A stretch of 64,000 bases of DNA from Sphingobacterium sp. SGG-5 (GTDB lineage: Bacteria > Bacteroidota > Bacteroidia > Sphingobacteriales > Sphingobacteriaceae), in contig NZ_JAAKGO010000005.1 in assembly GCF_011043525.1 (NCBI RefSeq), forward strand, positions 372,001 to 436,000. Reading direction: 5' to 3'. Below the pieces are notes generated by a model. That model saw nothing but the letters and a program-made list of their open reading frames with translations, did not search any database and was not told the origin of the DNA. Below are positions 51,445 through 60,804 of the stretch, piece after piece. Position numbers and translations under genes: made by a program. Position 1 is the stretch's first letter, and every line of letters begins with the position of its first letter.

Positions 51445-51828
51445 TTATAGCACGGTTTTTTCAAATAATTCCTGAAGGGTCTCTTCCGCAGACACACATA
51501 ATCCGGGATGCACGACCGAACATTGAATGATCGTACTCCTTTTTGCGGTAAGCCACCGAAATCGCTCTGCTTGCTCCAATTGTGCGATCCGACCGGCACT
51601 CTTATCACCCACACATATCTGTTGAAATGCATACAAATGATTCCTGATCAAGGGTAAGTCAGCAGATGGATCCATAGCCAGCAATTTCTTTTCATCGACA
51701 TGTATTCTGACCGCTGCAAAACGTTGCTTTTTACAATACAGGGCCACACCTACATTGACAAACTCTTCCCGTTCAACACGAGGCACCACACGTATTACAG
51801 CATATTCATATACGGTTCTTTCGCTCAT
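51445..51828 (-). CDS. DUF3037 protein, partner of the HipA-like kinase
   Basis: This 127-residue protein begins YEYAVIRVVPRVEREEFVNV and continues GVALYCKKQ, typical of DUF3037. No function is established for the family. It starts inside the HipA-like gene with a 23-nt overlap, so the two are translationally coupled. Gene pairs of this type occur in other Bacteroidota, to my knowledge, which suggests a functional module. Toxin-antitoxin behaviour is possible but unproven. Confidence 0.78.
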   Translation of the reverse strand: MSERTVYEYAVIRVVPRVEREEFVNVGVALYCKKQRFAAVRIHVDEKKLLAMDPSADLPLIRNHLYAFQQICVGDKSAGRIAQLEQAERFRWLTAKRSTIIQCSVVHPGLCVSAEETLQELFEKTVL

Positions 51829-52603
51829 GTTCTATCTGCTTAATAAATACATCCGATTGCTGTATACGTCTACTCAGGAATTCTACATACACCGCACGCA
51901 CTTCATCTGCCGAAAGATCCCTACCCGCCTCGATCAACCATTCGTCGGGGACAGCTGCCAGTATCTGTCGGATATTTTCTTCTGAAAAATAGGATCGGTA
52001 CGTTTGGTCAACTTCACGCACGCGGGAAGCTTTTTCCAGCAAGACATGATCCTTTATCTGCACAAAGGGCTTTCCCACCTGCTCCTGCCAGTTGTCCCAG
52101 GTATGGTGAAAATACAAGGCCGCACCATGATCAATGAGCCACAATTCGTTATGCCAAATGAGTAAGTTGGTATTACGTGCGGTACGATCGACATTCATCA
52201 ATAACGAATCCAGCCAGACAATTTTCGATGCTTCCAGTTCGTCCACCGTATCCACATGAGCATCAAAAGTTATCGCTCCGTTCAAAAAGTGAACACCTAA
52301 GTTCTTGCCCACGGAAAAACGTAATAAGTCCTGGATTTCTTCATCCGGTTCGGTTCGTGCAAAAGACTCATCCAGTTCAGCAAACACCATTTCGGGCATG
52401 CGAAGTCCCAAAAGCCGGGCAAGCTCTCCGCCGATCAGCTCGGCTACTAAAGCTTTCTTTCCCTGTCCGGCACCGCGAAACTTGATGACATAACTAAAGC
52501 CATCGTCGGCATCCACCAAAGCAGGAAGCGAACCTCCCTCGCGAAAGGGCTGAATATAACGGATAATGTTTACCTCCCTGATTTCGGGTTTTTCTATCTT
52601 CAT
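51806..52603 (-). CDS. HipA-family kinase-like protein
   Basis: This 265-residue protein has the HipA-type kinase core without an N-terminal extension: YVIKFRGAGQGKKALVAELI (ATP-binding lysine), LLMNVDRTARNTNLL (catalytic Asp and metal-binding Asn) and LWLIDHGAAL (DFG-like Asp). HipA phosphorylates a tRNA synthetase and is held by the DNA-binding antitoxin HipB; no HipB-like gene is present here. The partner is the overlapping DUF3037 gene. The ATG at 52603 is chosen because a -7 box at 52622-52629 covers the ATG 21 nt upstream. Confidence 0.8.
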   Translation of the reverse strand: MKIEKPEIREVNIIRYIQPFREGGSLPALVDADDGFSYVIKFRGAGQGKKALVAELIGGELARLLGLRMPEMVFAELDESFARTEPDEEIQDLLRFSVGKNLGVHFLNGAITFDAHVDTVDELEASKIVWLDSLLMNVDRTARNTNLLIWHNELWLIDHGAALYFHHTWDNWQEQVGKPFVQIKDHVLLEKASRVREVDQTYRSYFSEENIRQILAAVPDEWLIEAGRDLSADEVRAVYVEFLSRRIQQSDVFIKQIEHERKNRI

Positions 52604-52621
52604 CAGACAAGTTATTTCTAT

Positions 52622-52629
52622 CAAAAATA
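52622..52629 (-). promoter_or_regulatory. -7 promoter element of the HipA-like/DUF3037 pair
   Basis: The minus strand reads TATTTTTG (TAnnTTTG), 18 bp upstream of the chosen start codon at 52603. It overlaps the earlier ATG and argues against it. Confidence 0.55.
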
Positions 52630-52767
52630 CTCAAAATACCCGCATTTCAAATAAATAAACCGCGATACGGTCCCATTTTTTATTCATTCGTATTTACTTT
52701 TTTTGGCATTCATGAACACTTGGTGGTTTTCTGCAAACCGAACACTGTGAGTTCATTTAACATTCGG

Positions 52768-52799
52768 TTGGTGAATACAGCACATTTTGTATAAGTTTG
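52768..52799 (+). promoter_or_regulatory. promoter of the DUF1599-gldFG operon
   Basis: TTG at 52768-52770 is followed after 21 nt by TAAGTTTG at 52792-52799, 35 bp upstream of the ATG at 52835. This argues against the upstream start at 52787, which overlaps the box. Confidence 0.65.
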
Positions 52800-52834
52800 T
52801 ACTTAAACTATTGACAAAGTCGCAACCTCATTCT

Positions 52835-53377
52835 ATGGACACCACGACAGCATACAATACGGTTATCCAACACTGTAAAGACTTATTCCTCAAGAAAACA
52901 AAAGACTATGGCACAGCTTGGCGTATTATGCGCCTATCCTCCATTACCGATCAGCTATATATAAAAGCACAACGTATTCGGACACTGGAAATTAAAAAAG
53001 TCTCCAAAGTCGGGGAAGGTATTATCGATGAGTATATCGGCATTGTCAATTATTGCGTGATCGCATTAATGCAGCTCGAACTGGGAGAAGAGGGAGAAGA
53101 GAATCTGGATATCGCATTTGTGGAACAGCAGTATACGGAAAAAGTGAATGAAACACGCGATCTGATGTTTGCCAAAAACCACGATTACGGCGAGGCATGG
53201 CGGGATATGCGTACATCCTCGATGACAGACCTGATTCTGATGAAGCTCCATCGGGTCAAACAGATCGAAGACAACGATGGTCAGACATTAGTATCAGAAG
53301 GTTTGAAGGCCAACTACCAAGATATGCTCAATTATGCCGTCTTTGCACTGATCAAGATGGGATTGGCCAAACAATAA
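52835..53377 (+). CDS. DUF1599 protein with internal duplication
   Basis: This 180-residue all-helical protein belongs to DUF1599, which I recall as also called nucleotide modification associated domain 1. It consists of two similar halves: KKTKDYGTAWRIMRLSSITD in the first and KNHDYGEAWRDMRTSSMTD in the second, each followed by a helix with RIRTLEIK or RVKQIEDN. The fold recalls all-alpha NTP pyrophosphohydrolases; activity is unknown. It leads a five-gene operon; the next gene begins 8 nt later. Confidence 0.82.
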   Translation: MDTTTAYNTVIQHCKDLFLKKTKDYGTAWRIMRLSSITDQLYIKAQRIRTLEIKKVSKVGEGIIDEYIGIVNYCVIALMQLELGEEGEENLDIAFVEQQYTEKVNETRDLMFAKNHDYGEAWRDMRTSSMTDLILMKLHRVKQIEDNDGQTLVSEGLKANYQDMLNYAVFALIKMGLAKQ

Positions 53378-53385
53378 TATTTCTT

Positions 53386-54594
53386 ATGGCAGCAAACACC
53401 TCATATTACGCGGCACACGCCGAGAAAACATCCAAGCCCGACATTCTGTTAGGGGTTAGCAGAGTACTCGTCGGCTTGCTTTTTATTTTTTCGGGATTGA
53501 TTAAAGCCAACGACCCGATGGGCTTTGGTTATAAACTACAGGAATATTTTCATGTGTTCCACATGAACTTCCTCAACGACTACAGTACCTGGATAGCTAT
53601 TATTATCTGCGCTCTCGAAGTGATCTTAGGTGCCTTGTTATTGGTGGGAATTGCAGGGCGCAAGGTGGCCTGGGGCTTACTCCTGCTGATCCTGTTTTTC
53701 ACCTTCCTTACCTTCTATTCTGCCTTTTTTGAGGTGGTGACGTCCTGCGGCTGTTTTGGAGATGCCATCCCCCTAACACCTTGGCAGTCTTTCATCAAAG
53801 ACCTGATTTTGCTGGCATTTATCGTCGTTATATTTAGTAAACGCGCTAAGATACGACCGATTACTAAAAACCCGATGTTAAGTAACCTGCTGACTTTCCT
53901 GATTATTGTTTCATCGGTTGCCTTCGGATTATATACAACTTATTACCTTCCGGTTATTGACTTTCTTCCTTATAAAGAAGGCAATCATCTTCCTGATTTG
54001 ATGAAGATACCGGAGGGGGCGCCCTTAGATGAGTACGAACACACGTATCATCTCAAAAACAAGGTGACAGGCGAAACAAAAACGGTCAACGATAAAGTGT
54101 ATATGGATCAAAAAATATGGGAAGACGAACGTTGGGAGATTGTCGGCGAACCGGAGACTCGACTGATCAAGAAAGGATATCAACTTCCTATACCCGACCT
54201 GATCATATCCGACGCGGAAGGTATAGATGTGACCCCGGAAATCGTCTCAAACCCTTATTACAACTTCATTGTAGTGAGTACGGATGTCACCAAGCTTGAT
54301 CCTATCGATTATCTCGCTCTGGACAGAATAAACAATACATTACGGGAGATCAGCAACGAAGAAAACATACGCGTCATACTGCTAACCTCGAGTTCTTCAG
54401 ACGATGCGAATTACCTGAATAGCCAATTGGAGTTGGTATTGGAAATTTTTTATGCCGATGCCGTGCCACTGAAAAGCATGGTAAGATCCAACCCCGGAGT
54501 ACTCTTGATGCGAAACGGAACGGTGATCAAAAAATGGTCAAAAGTAACATTCCCTGATAAGGATAAACTCATTGCCAACTATCTAAAGAAATAG
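53386..54594 (+). CDS. DoxX/MauE-like membrane protein with C-terminal thioredoxin-like region
   Basis: This 402-residue protein has four membrane helices of the DoxX/MauE type in its N-terminal half (LLGVSRVLVGLLFIFSGLIK, NDPMGFGYKLQEYF) with a cysteine pair in VTSCGCFGDAIPLTP, followed by a long periplasmic part. MauE-like proteins take part in disulfide metabolism; the paired cysteines support a redox role. It corresponds to the BT_3928-type family known from Bacteroidota. The ATG at 53386 follows the DUF1599 stop by 8 nt; aroK begins 1 nt after its stop. Confidence 0.78.
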   Translation: MAANTSYYAAHAEKTSKPDILLGVSRVLVGLLFIFSGLIKANDPMGFGYKLQEYFHVFHMNFLNDYSTWIAIIICALEVILGALLLVGIAGRKVAWGLLLLILFFTFLTFYSAFFEVVTSCGCFGDAIPLTPWQSFIKDLILLAFIVVIFSKRAKIRPITKNPMLSNLLTFLIIVSSVAFGLYTTYYLPVIDFLPYKEGNHLPDLMKIPEGAPLDEYEHTYHLKNKVTGETKTVNDKVYMDQKIWEDERWEIVGEPETRLIKKGYQLPIPDLIISDAEGIDVTPEIVSNPYYNFIVVSTDVTKLDPIDYLALDRINNTLREISNEENIRVILLTSSSSDDANYLNSQLELVLEIFYADAVPLKSMVRSNPGVLLMRNGTVIKKWSKVTFPDKDKLIANYLKK

Positions 54595-54595
54595 C

Positions 54596-55105
54596 ATGAC
54601 AACACCTATCTTTTTGATTGGATTTATGGGGAGCGGCAAGACGACCTGGGGAAAAAAGATTGCCAACAAATTAGGAATTCCCTTTGTGGACCTGGACCAG
54701 GAAATTGTCGCCCACATCGGCATGAGCATACCCGAATATTTCACCGCCTTTGGAGAAGAAAAATTCCGTCAACTGGAAAGCGACTTCCTCAAACGTCAGC
54801 AGGGCAAGGAAGCCGTTATCTCTACGGGGGGAGGTACGCCATGCTACTATGATAATATGCAGTGGATGAAAGAAAACGGACTTTCCCTGTATCTCTATCA
54901 CACCCCGCAATCACTTTGGGCCAGGTTGAGCGCATCTGATCTGAAGAAGCGCCCGGTACTACAAGGCTTTTCGGGGGATGAGCTGTTGGATTTTATCACG
55001 ACAAAACTACAGGAAAGAGCGCCTTTTTATGAACAGGCCGATATCCAATTTGAACAGATACACACGACGTTGGATGACATCATCGATCGGATTGAAAAAC
55101 AGTAA
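54596..55105 (+). CDS. aroK: shikimate kinase
   Basis: This 169-residue kinase phosphorylates shikimate in aromatic amino-acid synthesis. The P-loop GFMGSGKTTWGKKIA, the DLDQEI shikimate-binding motif, EKFRQLESDFL, the STGGGTPCYYDN loop and the LID arginine in LKKRPVLQG are present. It lies inside the DUF1599-gldFG operon and ends 4 nt before gldA. Confidence 0.95.
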   Translation: MTTPIFLIGFMGSGKTTWGKKIANKLGIPFVDLDQEIVAHIGMSIPEYFTAFGEEKFRQLESDFLKRQQGKEAVISTGGGTPCYYDNMQWMKENGLSLYLYHTPQSLWARLSASDLKKRPVLQGFSGDELLDFITTKLQERAPFYEQADIQFEQIHTTLDDIIDRIEKQ

Positions 55106-55109
55106 CACC

Positions 55110-55832
55110 ATGTCGATTGCTATTCAAAACCTGAGTAAAACGTACGGCACACAGCAAGCGCTGGATGACATCAGCTTCACCACACAATCGAACCATATCA
55201 TTGGTTTTCTGGGACCTAATGGAGCCGGCAAATCAACAACGATGAAGATTCTAACGGGTATCTTGCCTTTTCAATCGGGCAAATGCCGGATCAACAATAT
55301 CGACATTCAGTCGGATGCCTTGGAAGCCAAAAGGAATATCGGCTACCTGCCCGAAAACAACCCGTTATACCTCGACATGTATGTCCGCGAAATCCTTTCT
55401 TTTGAAGCCAAGGTTCATCGGCTAAAAAATCCGAACAATAGGATCAACGAGGTTATCCGGCTCACAGGATTAGCGGCAGAACAACATAAAAAAATACATC
55501 AGCTATCGAAAGGATATAGACAACGGGTAGGTCTTGCCTTGGCTATTATACATGATCCGCAAGTACTTATACTGGACGAACCCACATCGGGGCTGGACCC
55601 AAATCAGATTCTGGAAATACGGTCGCTGATCAAAGCCTTGAGCAAGGATAAAACCGTGTTACTTTCTACGCATATCATGCAAGAGGTGGAAGCGATCTGT
55701 GAAGAGATTGTTGTTCTCGATAAGGGAAAAATAAAGGACCATTTTCTGTTATCGGAAAAACAATCCCGATACCCTGGAAAAAGTATGGAAGAAATATTTG
55801 TCTATTTGACGCACGCGGAAAGACAAACATGA
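55110..55832 (+). CDS. gldA: gliding-type ABC transporter ATPase GldA
   Basis: This 240-residue ATPase has Walker A GFLGPNGAGKSTTMKIL, a signature read as LSKGYRQRVGLALAI, Walker B VLILDEPTSGLDPNQ and the switch histidine in LLSTHIMQE. Relatives form an ABC complex with GldF and GldG that is needed for gliding in Flavobacterium, although the genes are also kept in non-gliding Bacteroidota. The ATG at 55110 is chosen for the domain start; a longer frame would lie inside aroK. Confidence 0.88.
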   Translation: MSIAIQNLSKTYGTQQALDDISFTTQSNHIIGFLGPNGAGKSTTMKILTGILPFQSGKCRINNIDIQSDALEAKRNIGYLPENNPLYLDMYVREILSFEAKVHRLKNPNNRINEVIRLTGLAAEQHKKIHQLSKGYRQRVGLALAIIHDPQVLILDEPTSGLDPNQILEIRSLIKALSKDKTVLLSTHIMQEVEAICEEIVVLDKGKIKDHFLLSEKQSRYPGKSMEEIFVYLTHAERQT

Positions 55833-55857
55833 TAGGTTTACATAAAAACGCACAAAA

Positions 55858-58275
55858 TTGTACAGTATTTATAGCAAAGAAGTCGCCAGCTATTTTAACG
55901 CATTAATTGGATATCTGGCCATTGGCTTATTTTTACTTCTGACGGGATTAATATTGTGGATATTCCCGGACACTTCCATTTTAGATGCCGGCTACGCATC
56001 GATGGAAGGCTTTTTTGGCATTGCCCCCTACCTCCTCATCTTTCTTGTCCCAGCAGTCACTATGCGCAGTATCGCGGGAGAGAAAGCGGATGGTACGTAT
56101 GACCTGTTACTGAGCCGCCCGTTAACGTTGGCTCAAATTGTAATAGGCAAATATCTGGGTGGCCTTACAATCGCTTGTCTGGCTGTCCTACCTACGGTCG
56201 TATATGCGGTTACCCTTTATTTTTTAGCCTTTCCGCAAGGGAATATCGATCTGGGCGCTATCATCGGCTCCTACGTAGGCTTACTCTTGCTATGCAGTGC
56301 TTTTACGAGTCTATCGCTGTTTTGCTCCAGCCTGACAAAAAATGTGATCGTCGCCTTTTTATTAGCTGTTTTTGCTTGCTTTATTACTTTTTATGCATTC
56401 GGTGCCACGGCAGAAATGCCTATTTTCTACAACATACAGGAATATGTGAAGAACTGGGGCATACAGGAGCATTATGAGGCCGTGAGCCGAGGCGTGCTGA
56501 CAGCCCGGGATTTCCTGTATTTCCTCAGTTTCACCGGTCTATTTTTGCTCCTCTCCATCGGTCATCTCGGCAGACAGCAAAGACCACGGAAGCAAACATT
56601 GCTTCGTTATGCAGGCAGTCTAATACTCTTATTGCTCGTTAATCAATCTTTTGTCTACTCCGTTTTTGGACGAATAGACTTTACAGCTGATAAACGGTTT
56701 ACGCTCAGCAATACCACAAAGGATATCGTTAAAAAGATAGACAAGGAGCTCTATATCAATATTTTTTTAGACGGTGACGATCTTCCCTCCGGGTTTCAAA
56801 GACTTCGAAAAGCGGCATTGGATATGGCGCATGACTTAAAGTCTTATTCCGGTGGAAAAATCAAAGTCAATGTCATCGATCCCTTGGAAGGCGATCAAAG
56901 TCAACAATCGGAATTTACACAGGCGTTGATCAATCGCGGGCTATATCCTACGAATCTCAGCGTTAAGACCAGTTCGGGCTTTTCACAAAAACTGATTTTC
57001 CCGGCGGCTGTTGTCCATAATGACACACACGAAGTCAATGTCACCCTCTTACAGAACAGAACAGGTTTGACACCGGAGCAGGTGCTGAACAACTCCATCC
57101 AAAATCTGGAGTATGCTTTCGTGTCGGCAATCATGAAAATAAACAAAGAGACTGTTCCCTATATCGGTTTTACCGAAGGACATGGTGAACCTACAGATCT
57201 CGAACTCTATGATGCCATGCATACCCTGGCTGTTTCCAATCAAGTCGGACGACTACATCTGGACTCTATCGCCTTGGAAGATCTGAAGCAGATCAAGGTT
57301 ATCGTGATTGCCCAACCGACCAAAAGGTTTTCGGAAAGTGACAAATATAAGTTGGATTATTATGTGCGGCACGGGGGAAATATCATCTGGGCAATAGATC
57401 AGATTGACGCCAGCCTGGACAATCTCCGCCAGTCCGGAGGAGCACAGCCTCTCATCGGCCGGGAGCTCAATCTGGACGATCAGCTGTTTCTGTATGGCGT
57501 ACGCCTCAACTACGATATGATAGCCGATCTCAACTGTAGCCAAATCCCACTCTCCGTTGGGAATATCGCTGGGCAGGCACAGATCGAGCTGGCACCTTGG
57601 TACTTTTTCCCCATCCTGATGCCGACAAGTCAACATCCAATCGTCAAAAATCTTGACGGTATACGAACAGAATTTATCGGCACGATCGATACGATCGCTA
57701 CAACGGGAATTACAAAAGAAGTTCTTTTACAGTCTTCGCCTTTTACACGGATCCTCCATACGCCCAGTACGATATCCTTACAAATGGTTGAAGAGCAACC
57801 TGACCCTGCGACGTTTCGTACAAAGCCTGCACCGGTAGCTATGTTGCTACAAGGAAAATTTCCATATATCTTTAAAGACAGGCCGGCACCAGATGGTATT
57901 GCACACCCAGTAGATGTATCTGATATTTCACAAACAGCCAAAATGCTCGTTATCGCCGATGGAGACTGGCTGATCAACCAAGTGAGTGCCAAAGATCAAT
58001 CGCCATTCCCTTTAGGATGGGATCGATACACCGAACAGCAATATGCCAACAAGCTCTTTCTGGAAAACACGATAGACTATCTGCTGTATGATGAAAGTCT
58101 TATTGCTCTGCGCAACAGAGAAGTCAAACTGCGGCTGCTGGATCAGGCAAAAGTAAAAGACGAAAAGATAACCTGGCAGATTGTCAACGTCGGCTGCCCC
58201 CTTCTATTGTTGGTCCTTATCGGAACCGCCCAGCAGCTTTGGCGTAAACGGAAATATACCCATACCGTTCGGTAA
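55858..58275 (+). CDS. gldF-gldG: GldF-GldG fusion, ABC permease plus substrate-binding-like domain, TTG start
   Basis: This 805-residue protein joins two proteins that are separate in Flavobacterium. Residues 1-240 are a six-helix GldF permease (FNALIGYLAIGLFLLLTGLI, SIAGEKADGTYDLLLSRPLT). A basic linker at 240-248 leads to a GldG part with its own membrane helix (SLILLLLVNQSFVYSVF), DFTADKRFTLS, a long periplasmic domain, and a last helix near residue 780. The start is TTG at 55858: an in-frame stop lies 15 nt upstream, no ATG comes between, and it begins exactly where GldF starts (YSIYSKEVASYF). Confidence 0.85.
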   Translation: MYSIYSKEVASYFNALIGYLAIGLFLLLTGLILWIFPDTSILDAGYASMEGFFGIAPYLLIFLVPAVTMRSIAGEKADGTYDLLLSRPLTLAQIVIGKYLGGLTIACLAVLPTVVYAVTLYFLAFPQGNIDLGAIIGSYVGLLLLCSAFTSLSLFCSSLTKNVIVAFLLAVFACFITFYAFGATAEMPIFYNIQEYVKNWGIQEHYEAVSRGVLTARDFLYFLSFTGLFLLLSIGHLGRQQRPRKQTLLRYAGSLILLLLVNQSFVYSVFGRIDFTADKRFTLSNTTKDIVKKIDKELYINIFLDGDDLPSGFQRLRKAALDMAHDLKSYSGGKIKVNVIDPLEGDQSQQSEFTQALINRGLYPTNLSVKTSSGFSQKLIFPAAVVHNDTHEVNVTLLQNRTGLTPEQVLNNSIQNLEYAFVSAIMKINKETVPYIGFTEGHGEPTDLELYDAMHTLAVSNQVGRLHLDSIALEDLKQIKVIVIAQPTKRFSESDKYKLDYYVRHGGNIIWAIDQIDASLDNLRQSGGAQPLIGRELNLDDQLFLYGVRLNYDMIADLNCSQIPLSVGNIAGQAQIELAPWYFFPILMPTSQHPIVKNLDGIRTEFIGTIDTIATTGITKEVLLQSSPFTRILHTPSTISLQMVEEQPDPATFRTKPAPVAMLLQGKFPYIFKDRPAPDGIAHPVDVSDISQTAKMLVIADGDWLINQVSAKDQSPFPLGWDRYTEQQYANKLFLENTIDYLLYDESLIALRNREVKLRLLDQAKVKDEKITWQIVNVGCPLLLLVLIGTAQQLWRKRKYTHTVR

Positions 58276-58285
58276 CAACAACGGG

Positions 58286-59779
58286 TTATTGACGTTTCAT
58301 GCTGCCGGTTTCGGCAAACCGCTGATGCCAGCTAAAACATTCTTCCAGCAAATGTGGTGTATGTCCCCCACGTTGGCAAGCCCGGTCAAAATACGACTGG
58401 AGTTCTTCCCTATAGTCAGGATGTACACAATTATTAATGATTTGCTGGGCACGTTCGCGGGGAGCCAGCCCTCTTAAATCTGCTAAACCTATATCAGTTA
58501 CCAAGATATCAACATCATGTTCCGTATGGTCCACATGCGATACCATAGGCAATACGTGAGAGATAGCATTTCCTTTGGAAGCAGCCTGTGTCACGAAGAT
58601 GCTCAGGTAGGCATTACGGGCAAAATCTCCCGATCCACCTATTCCATTCATGATTTTTGTTCCCGAAATATGCGTCGAATTGACATTGCCATAAATATCA
58701 AACTCTATAGCCGTGTTGATGGCAATGATACCCAGTCTGCGGATCAGTCCCGGCGTATTCGAAATATTTTGTGGGCGAAGCACAAATTTACTCCTGTAAC
58801 GTTGCAGATCTCCTAAAACACGATCGTAGCAACCTTTCGAGACAGTTATAGACGAAGCCGAAGCGAAGCTCAACTTACCCGCATCCATAAGATCGAATGT
58901 ACTGTCTTGCAACACCTCCGAGAACATCGTCAAATCATAGAAGTTACTATCCTTAAATCCACTTAAGACCGCATTCGCCACCTTACCAATACCAGCCTGT
59001 AAAGGCAACAACCGATCCGTTAGGTGCCCCAACCGTACCTCATTTTCAAAAAAATCAAGGATATATTTCGCTATCGCCGATGTCTTCGCATCCGGCTCGG
59101 CAATATCGGCTGCACTATCCTGTATATCCGAAAATACAATGCCCACGACCTTCTGCGGATCTAACGCGATAGTCTTGCGACCTATCCTGTTCCAGGGCGC
59201 TACGATAGGTATAACATTCCGGTAAGGATAATTTTCAGCTTGGTAAATATCATGTATACCGTATATATCTTCGGGAACCGACGTGTTTATCTCGAGGATC
59301 ACCTGCTTGGCCAATGCGGCAAAAGTCACCGAGTTACCCACCGATGTCGTCGGAACAATACTGCCGTCTCGATCAATGTAGGCGACTTCAATGACAGCAA
59401 TGTCAATAGGCGGCAAACTTTGGTTGTGCAACAGTTCGGCACTCTCACTTAAATGTTGGTCGATAAACAAGATTTCTCCGTCATTAATCTTATGACGCAA
59501 CGTACGGTCCACCTGAAAAGGCATGCGTTTAGTCAATACACCCGCATCAGCGAGCTTGCCATCCGTATCGTGCCCAAGAGATGCTCCCGTCATCAAGGTG
59601 ATTTTCAAAGGATCAGTTTTCGCTCTTTCAGCAAGCGCCGGCAGCACCATCTTACTATCACCGGCTTTGGTAAAACCGCTCGACGCGACAACCATACCAT
59701 TCTTAAAAAGCTGGGCAGCTTGTTCCGCCGTCATAACCTTATCCCGTAAACTTTCGACTTTAATCCGCTGTAGTGACAT
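58286..59779 (-). CDS. acetate/succinate CoA-transferase or acetyl-CoA hydrolase family enzyme
   Basis: This 497-residue enzyme of the class I CoA-transferase family (AarC/Cat1/ACH1 type) moves CoA between acetate and succinyl-CoA or hydrolyses acetyl-CoA. The active-site glutamate is in AIEFDIYGNVNSTH; oxyanion and CoA-binding loops include NGIGGSGDFARNAY and TDIGLADLRGLAPRERAQ. With sucD 3 kb away a succinyl-CoA link is attractive, but they are not in one operon. It converges on gldFG, 10 bp apart. Confidence 0.87.
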   Translation of the reverse strand: MSLQRIKVESLRDKVMTAEQAAQLFKNGMVVASSGFTKAGDSKMVLPALAERAKTDPLKITLMTGASLGHDTDGKLADAGVLTKRMPFQVDRTLRHKINDGEILFIDQHLSESAELLHNQSLPPIDIAVIEVAYIDRDGSIVPTTSVGNSVTFAALAKQVILEINTSVPEDIYGIHDIYQAENYPYRNVIPIVAPWNRIGRKTIALDPQKVVGIVFSDIQDSAADIAEPDAKTSAIAKYILDFFENEVRLGHLTDRLLPLQAGIGKVANAVLSGFKDSNFYDLTMFSEVLQDSTFDLMDAGKLSFASASSITVSKGCYDRVLGDLQRYRSKFVLRPQNISNTPGLIRRLGIIAINTAIEFDIYGNVNSTHISGTKIMNGIGGSGDFARNAYLSIFVTQAASKGNAISHVLPMVSHVDHTEHDVDILVTDIGLADLRGLAPRERAQQIINNCVHPDYREELQSYFDRACQRGGHTPHLLEECFSWHQRFAETGSMKRQ

Positions 59780-59983
59780 ATTGTTTCATTGAGTTCATAC
59801 AATATATACAAAGTTCTTATTTAATTTCAATTCTCTATTGCGTAATATCACAAAAATTATTGCCCTACCTCATATTAAAAATCTACACTTTTTATCTACA
59901 ATGGGAACCGCCGCGCACCGACGTTTGGTATTTCCAGAATATTTAGGCAAATTTACGGCTGGCTAACACGATGCTTACTATCC

Positions 59984-60796
59984 ATGGAAAAAGAGTATGT
60001 AGACAAGTATTACATGACCGAGGTGGATGCATATCCGGATAGTATATACTGTCATCATGCCCTTATGGGCGATGGCTATATTGTGGAGCACGCGCATGTC
60101 AAAGGCCAGTTTCTATATACAGAAGGAGGTGTCGTATACCTGAAGACATCGTCCAAATCGTATTTCTTGCCCGCACGCCATTATATCTGGATACCATCAG
60201 GTGTACGACACAGTATTCATCCCAGCTCGCCTCATGTTATCATGCGCAACCTGTATTTTCCACGCTTCGAAACGGATACGGACTTTTTCGATAAGGTAAA
60301 TATTTATCCCGTCAACAACCTATTGATCGAATTGATTATGTTTACCAATCGGTGGAATGGGAATATTTTTCCGTCAGAAGAGCCCAATTATACCATTGCA
60401 AAAGCATTCAAACAGATTCTCCCCGAGTTGTCTCAGTCTGAACTACCCCTCGCTCTTCCTTATACCGAGCATCCCAAGCTAAGCGCAATAACCAGATTTT
60501 TAGAACAACATGTGGCAGAGAGTGTCAACCTGAACATATTATCCAAAAAGTTTGAGTTAAGCCAGCGAACTGTAGCCAGGCTGTTTCAAAAGGAATTTAA
60601 TATGTCCTTCATTCAATATTACACGATATTACGCATGCTTACAGCTTTAAAGCTCTTATTGGATGAGCAGCTTAACGTACATGATGTCGCATTACGCGTT
60701 GGTTATAGCAGTCTTCCTACCTTTAGTAACACCTTTCAAAAAATCATAGGCATACGACCAAGCGATTATGTAAAAAAACAAAATACACTTTTATAA
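59984..60796 (+). CDS. AraC-family regulator with cupin-like sensor domain
   Basis: This 270-residue regulator has an N-terminal cupin-like ligand domain (EHAHVKGQFLYTEGG, HYIWIPSGVRHSI with metal- or ligand-type histidines) and a C-terminal double helix-turn-helix (ILSKKFELSQRTVARLFQ and DVALRVGYSSLPTFSNTF). AraC proteins of this shape sense sugars or small metabolites. Its stop lies 8 nt before the DUF1080 gene, so the two form a small operon with a shared likely function. Confidence 0.9.
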   Translation: MEKEYVDKYYMTEVDAYPDSIYCHHALMGDGYIVEHAHVKGQFLYTEGGVVYLKTSSKSYFLPARHYIWIPSGVRHSIHPSSPHVIMRNLYFPRFETDTDFFDKVNIYPVNNLLIELIMFTNRWNGNIFPSEEPNYTIAKAFKQILPELSQSELPLALPYTEHPKLSAITRFLEQHVAESVNLNILSKKFELSQRTVARLFQKEFNMSFIQYYTILRMLTALKLLLDEQLNVHDVALRVGYSSLPTFSNTFQKIIGIRPSDYVKKQNTLL

Positions 60797-60804
60797 TCAT
60801 ATAT

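Noticed and set aside
53197..53385. 63-residue N-terminal extension of the DoxX-like protein
   Set aside because: It runs through the end of the DUF1599 gene in another frame; the ATG at 53386 has the expected spacing and start.
55829..55906. ATG overlapping the gldA stop as the start of gldFG
   Set aside because: It is in a different frame from the GldF sequence and soon meets stops; the TTG at 55858 gives the expected N-terminus.
55858..58275. Sequencing frameshift or missed stop joining gldF and gldG
   Set aside because: The join is a continuous frame with a normal basic linker and membrane helix; nothing suggests an error, so a real fusion is preferred.
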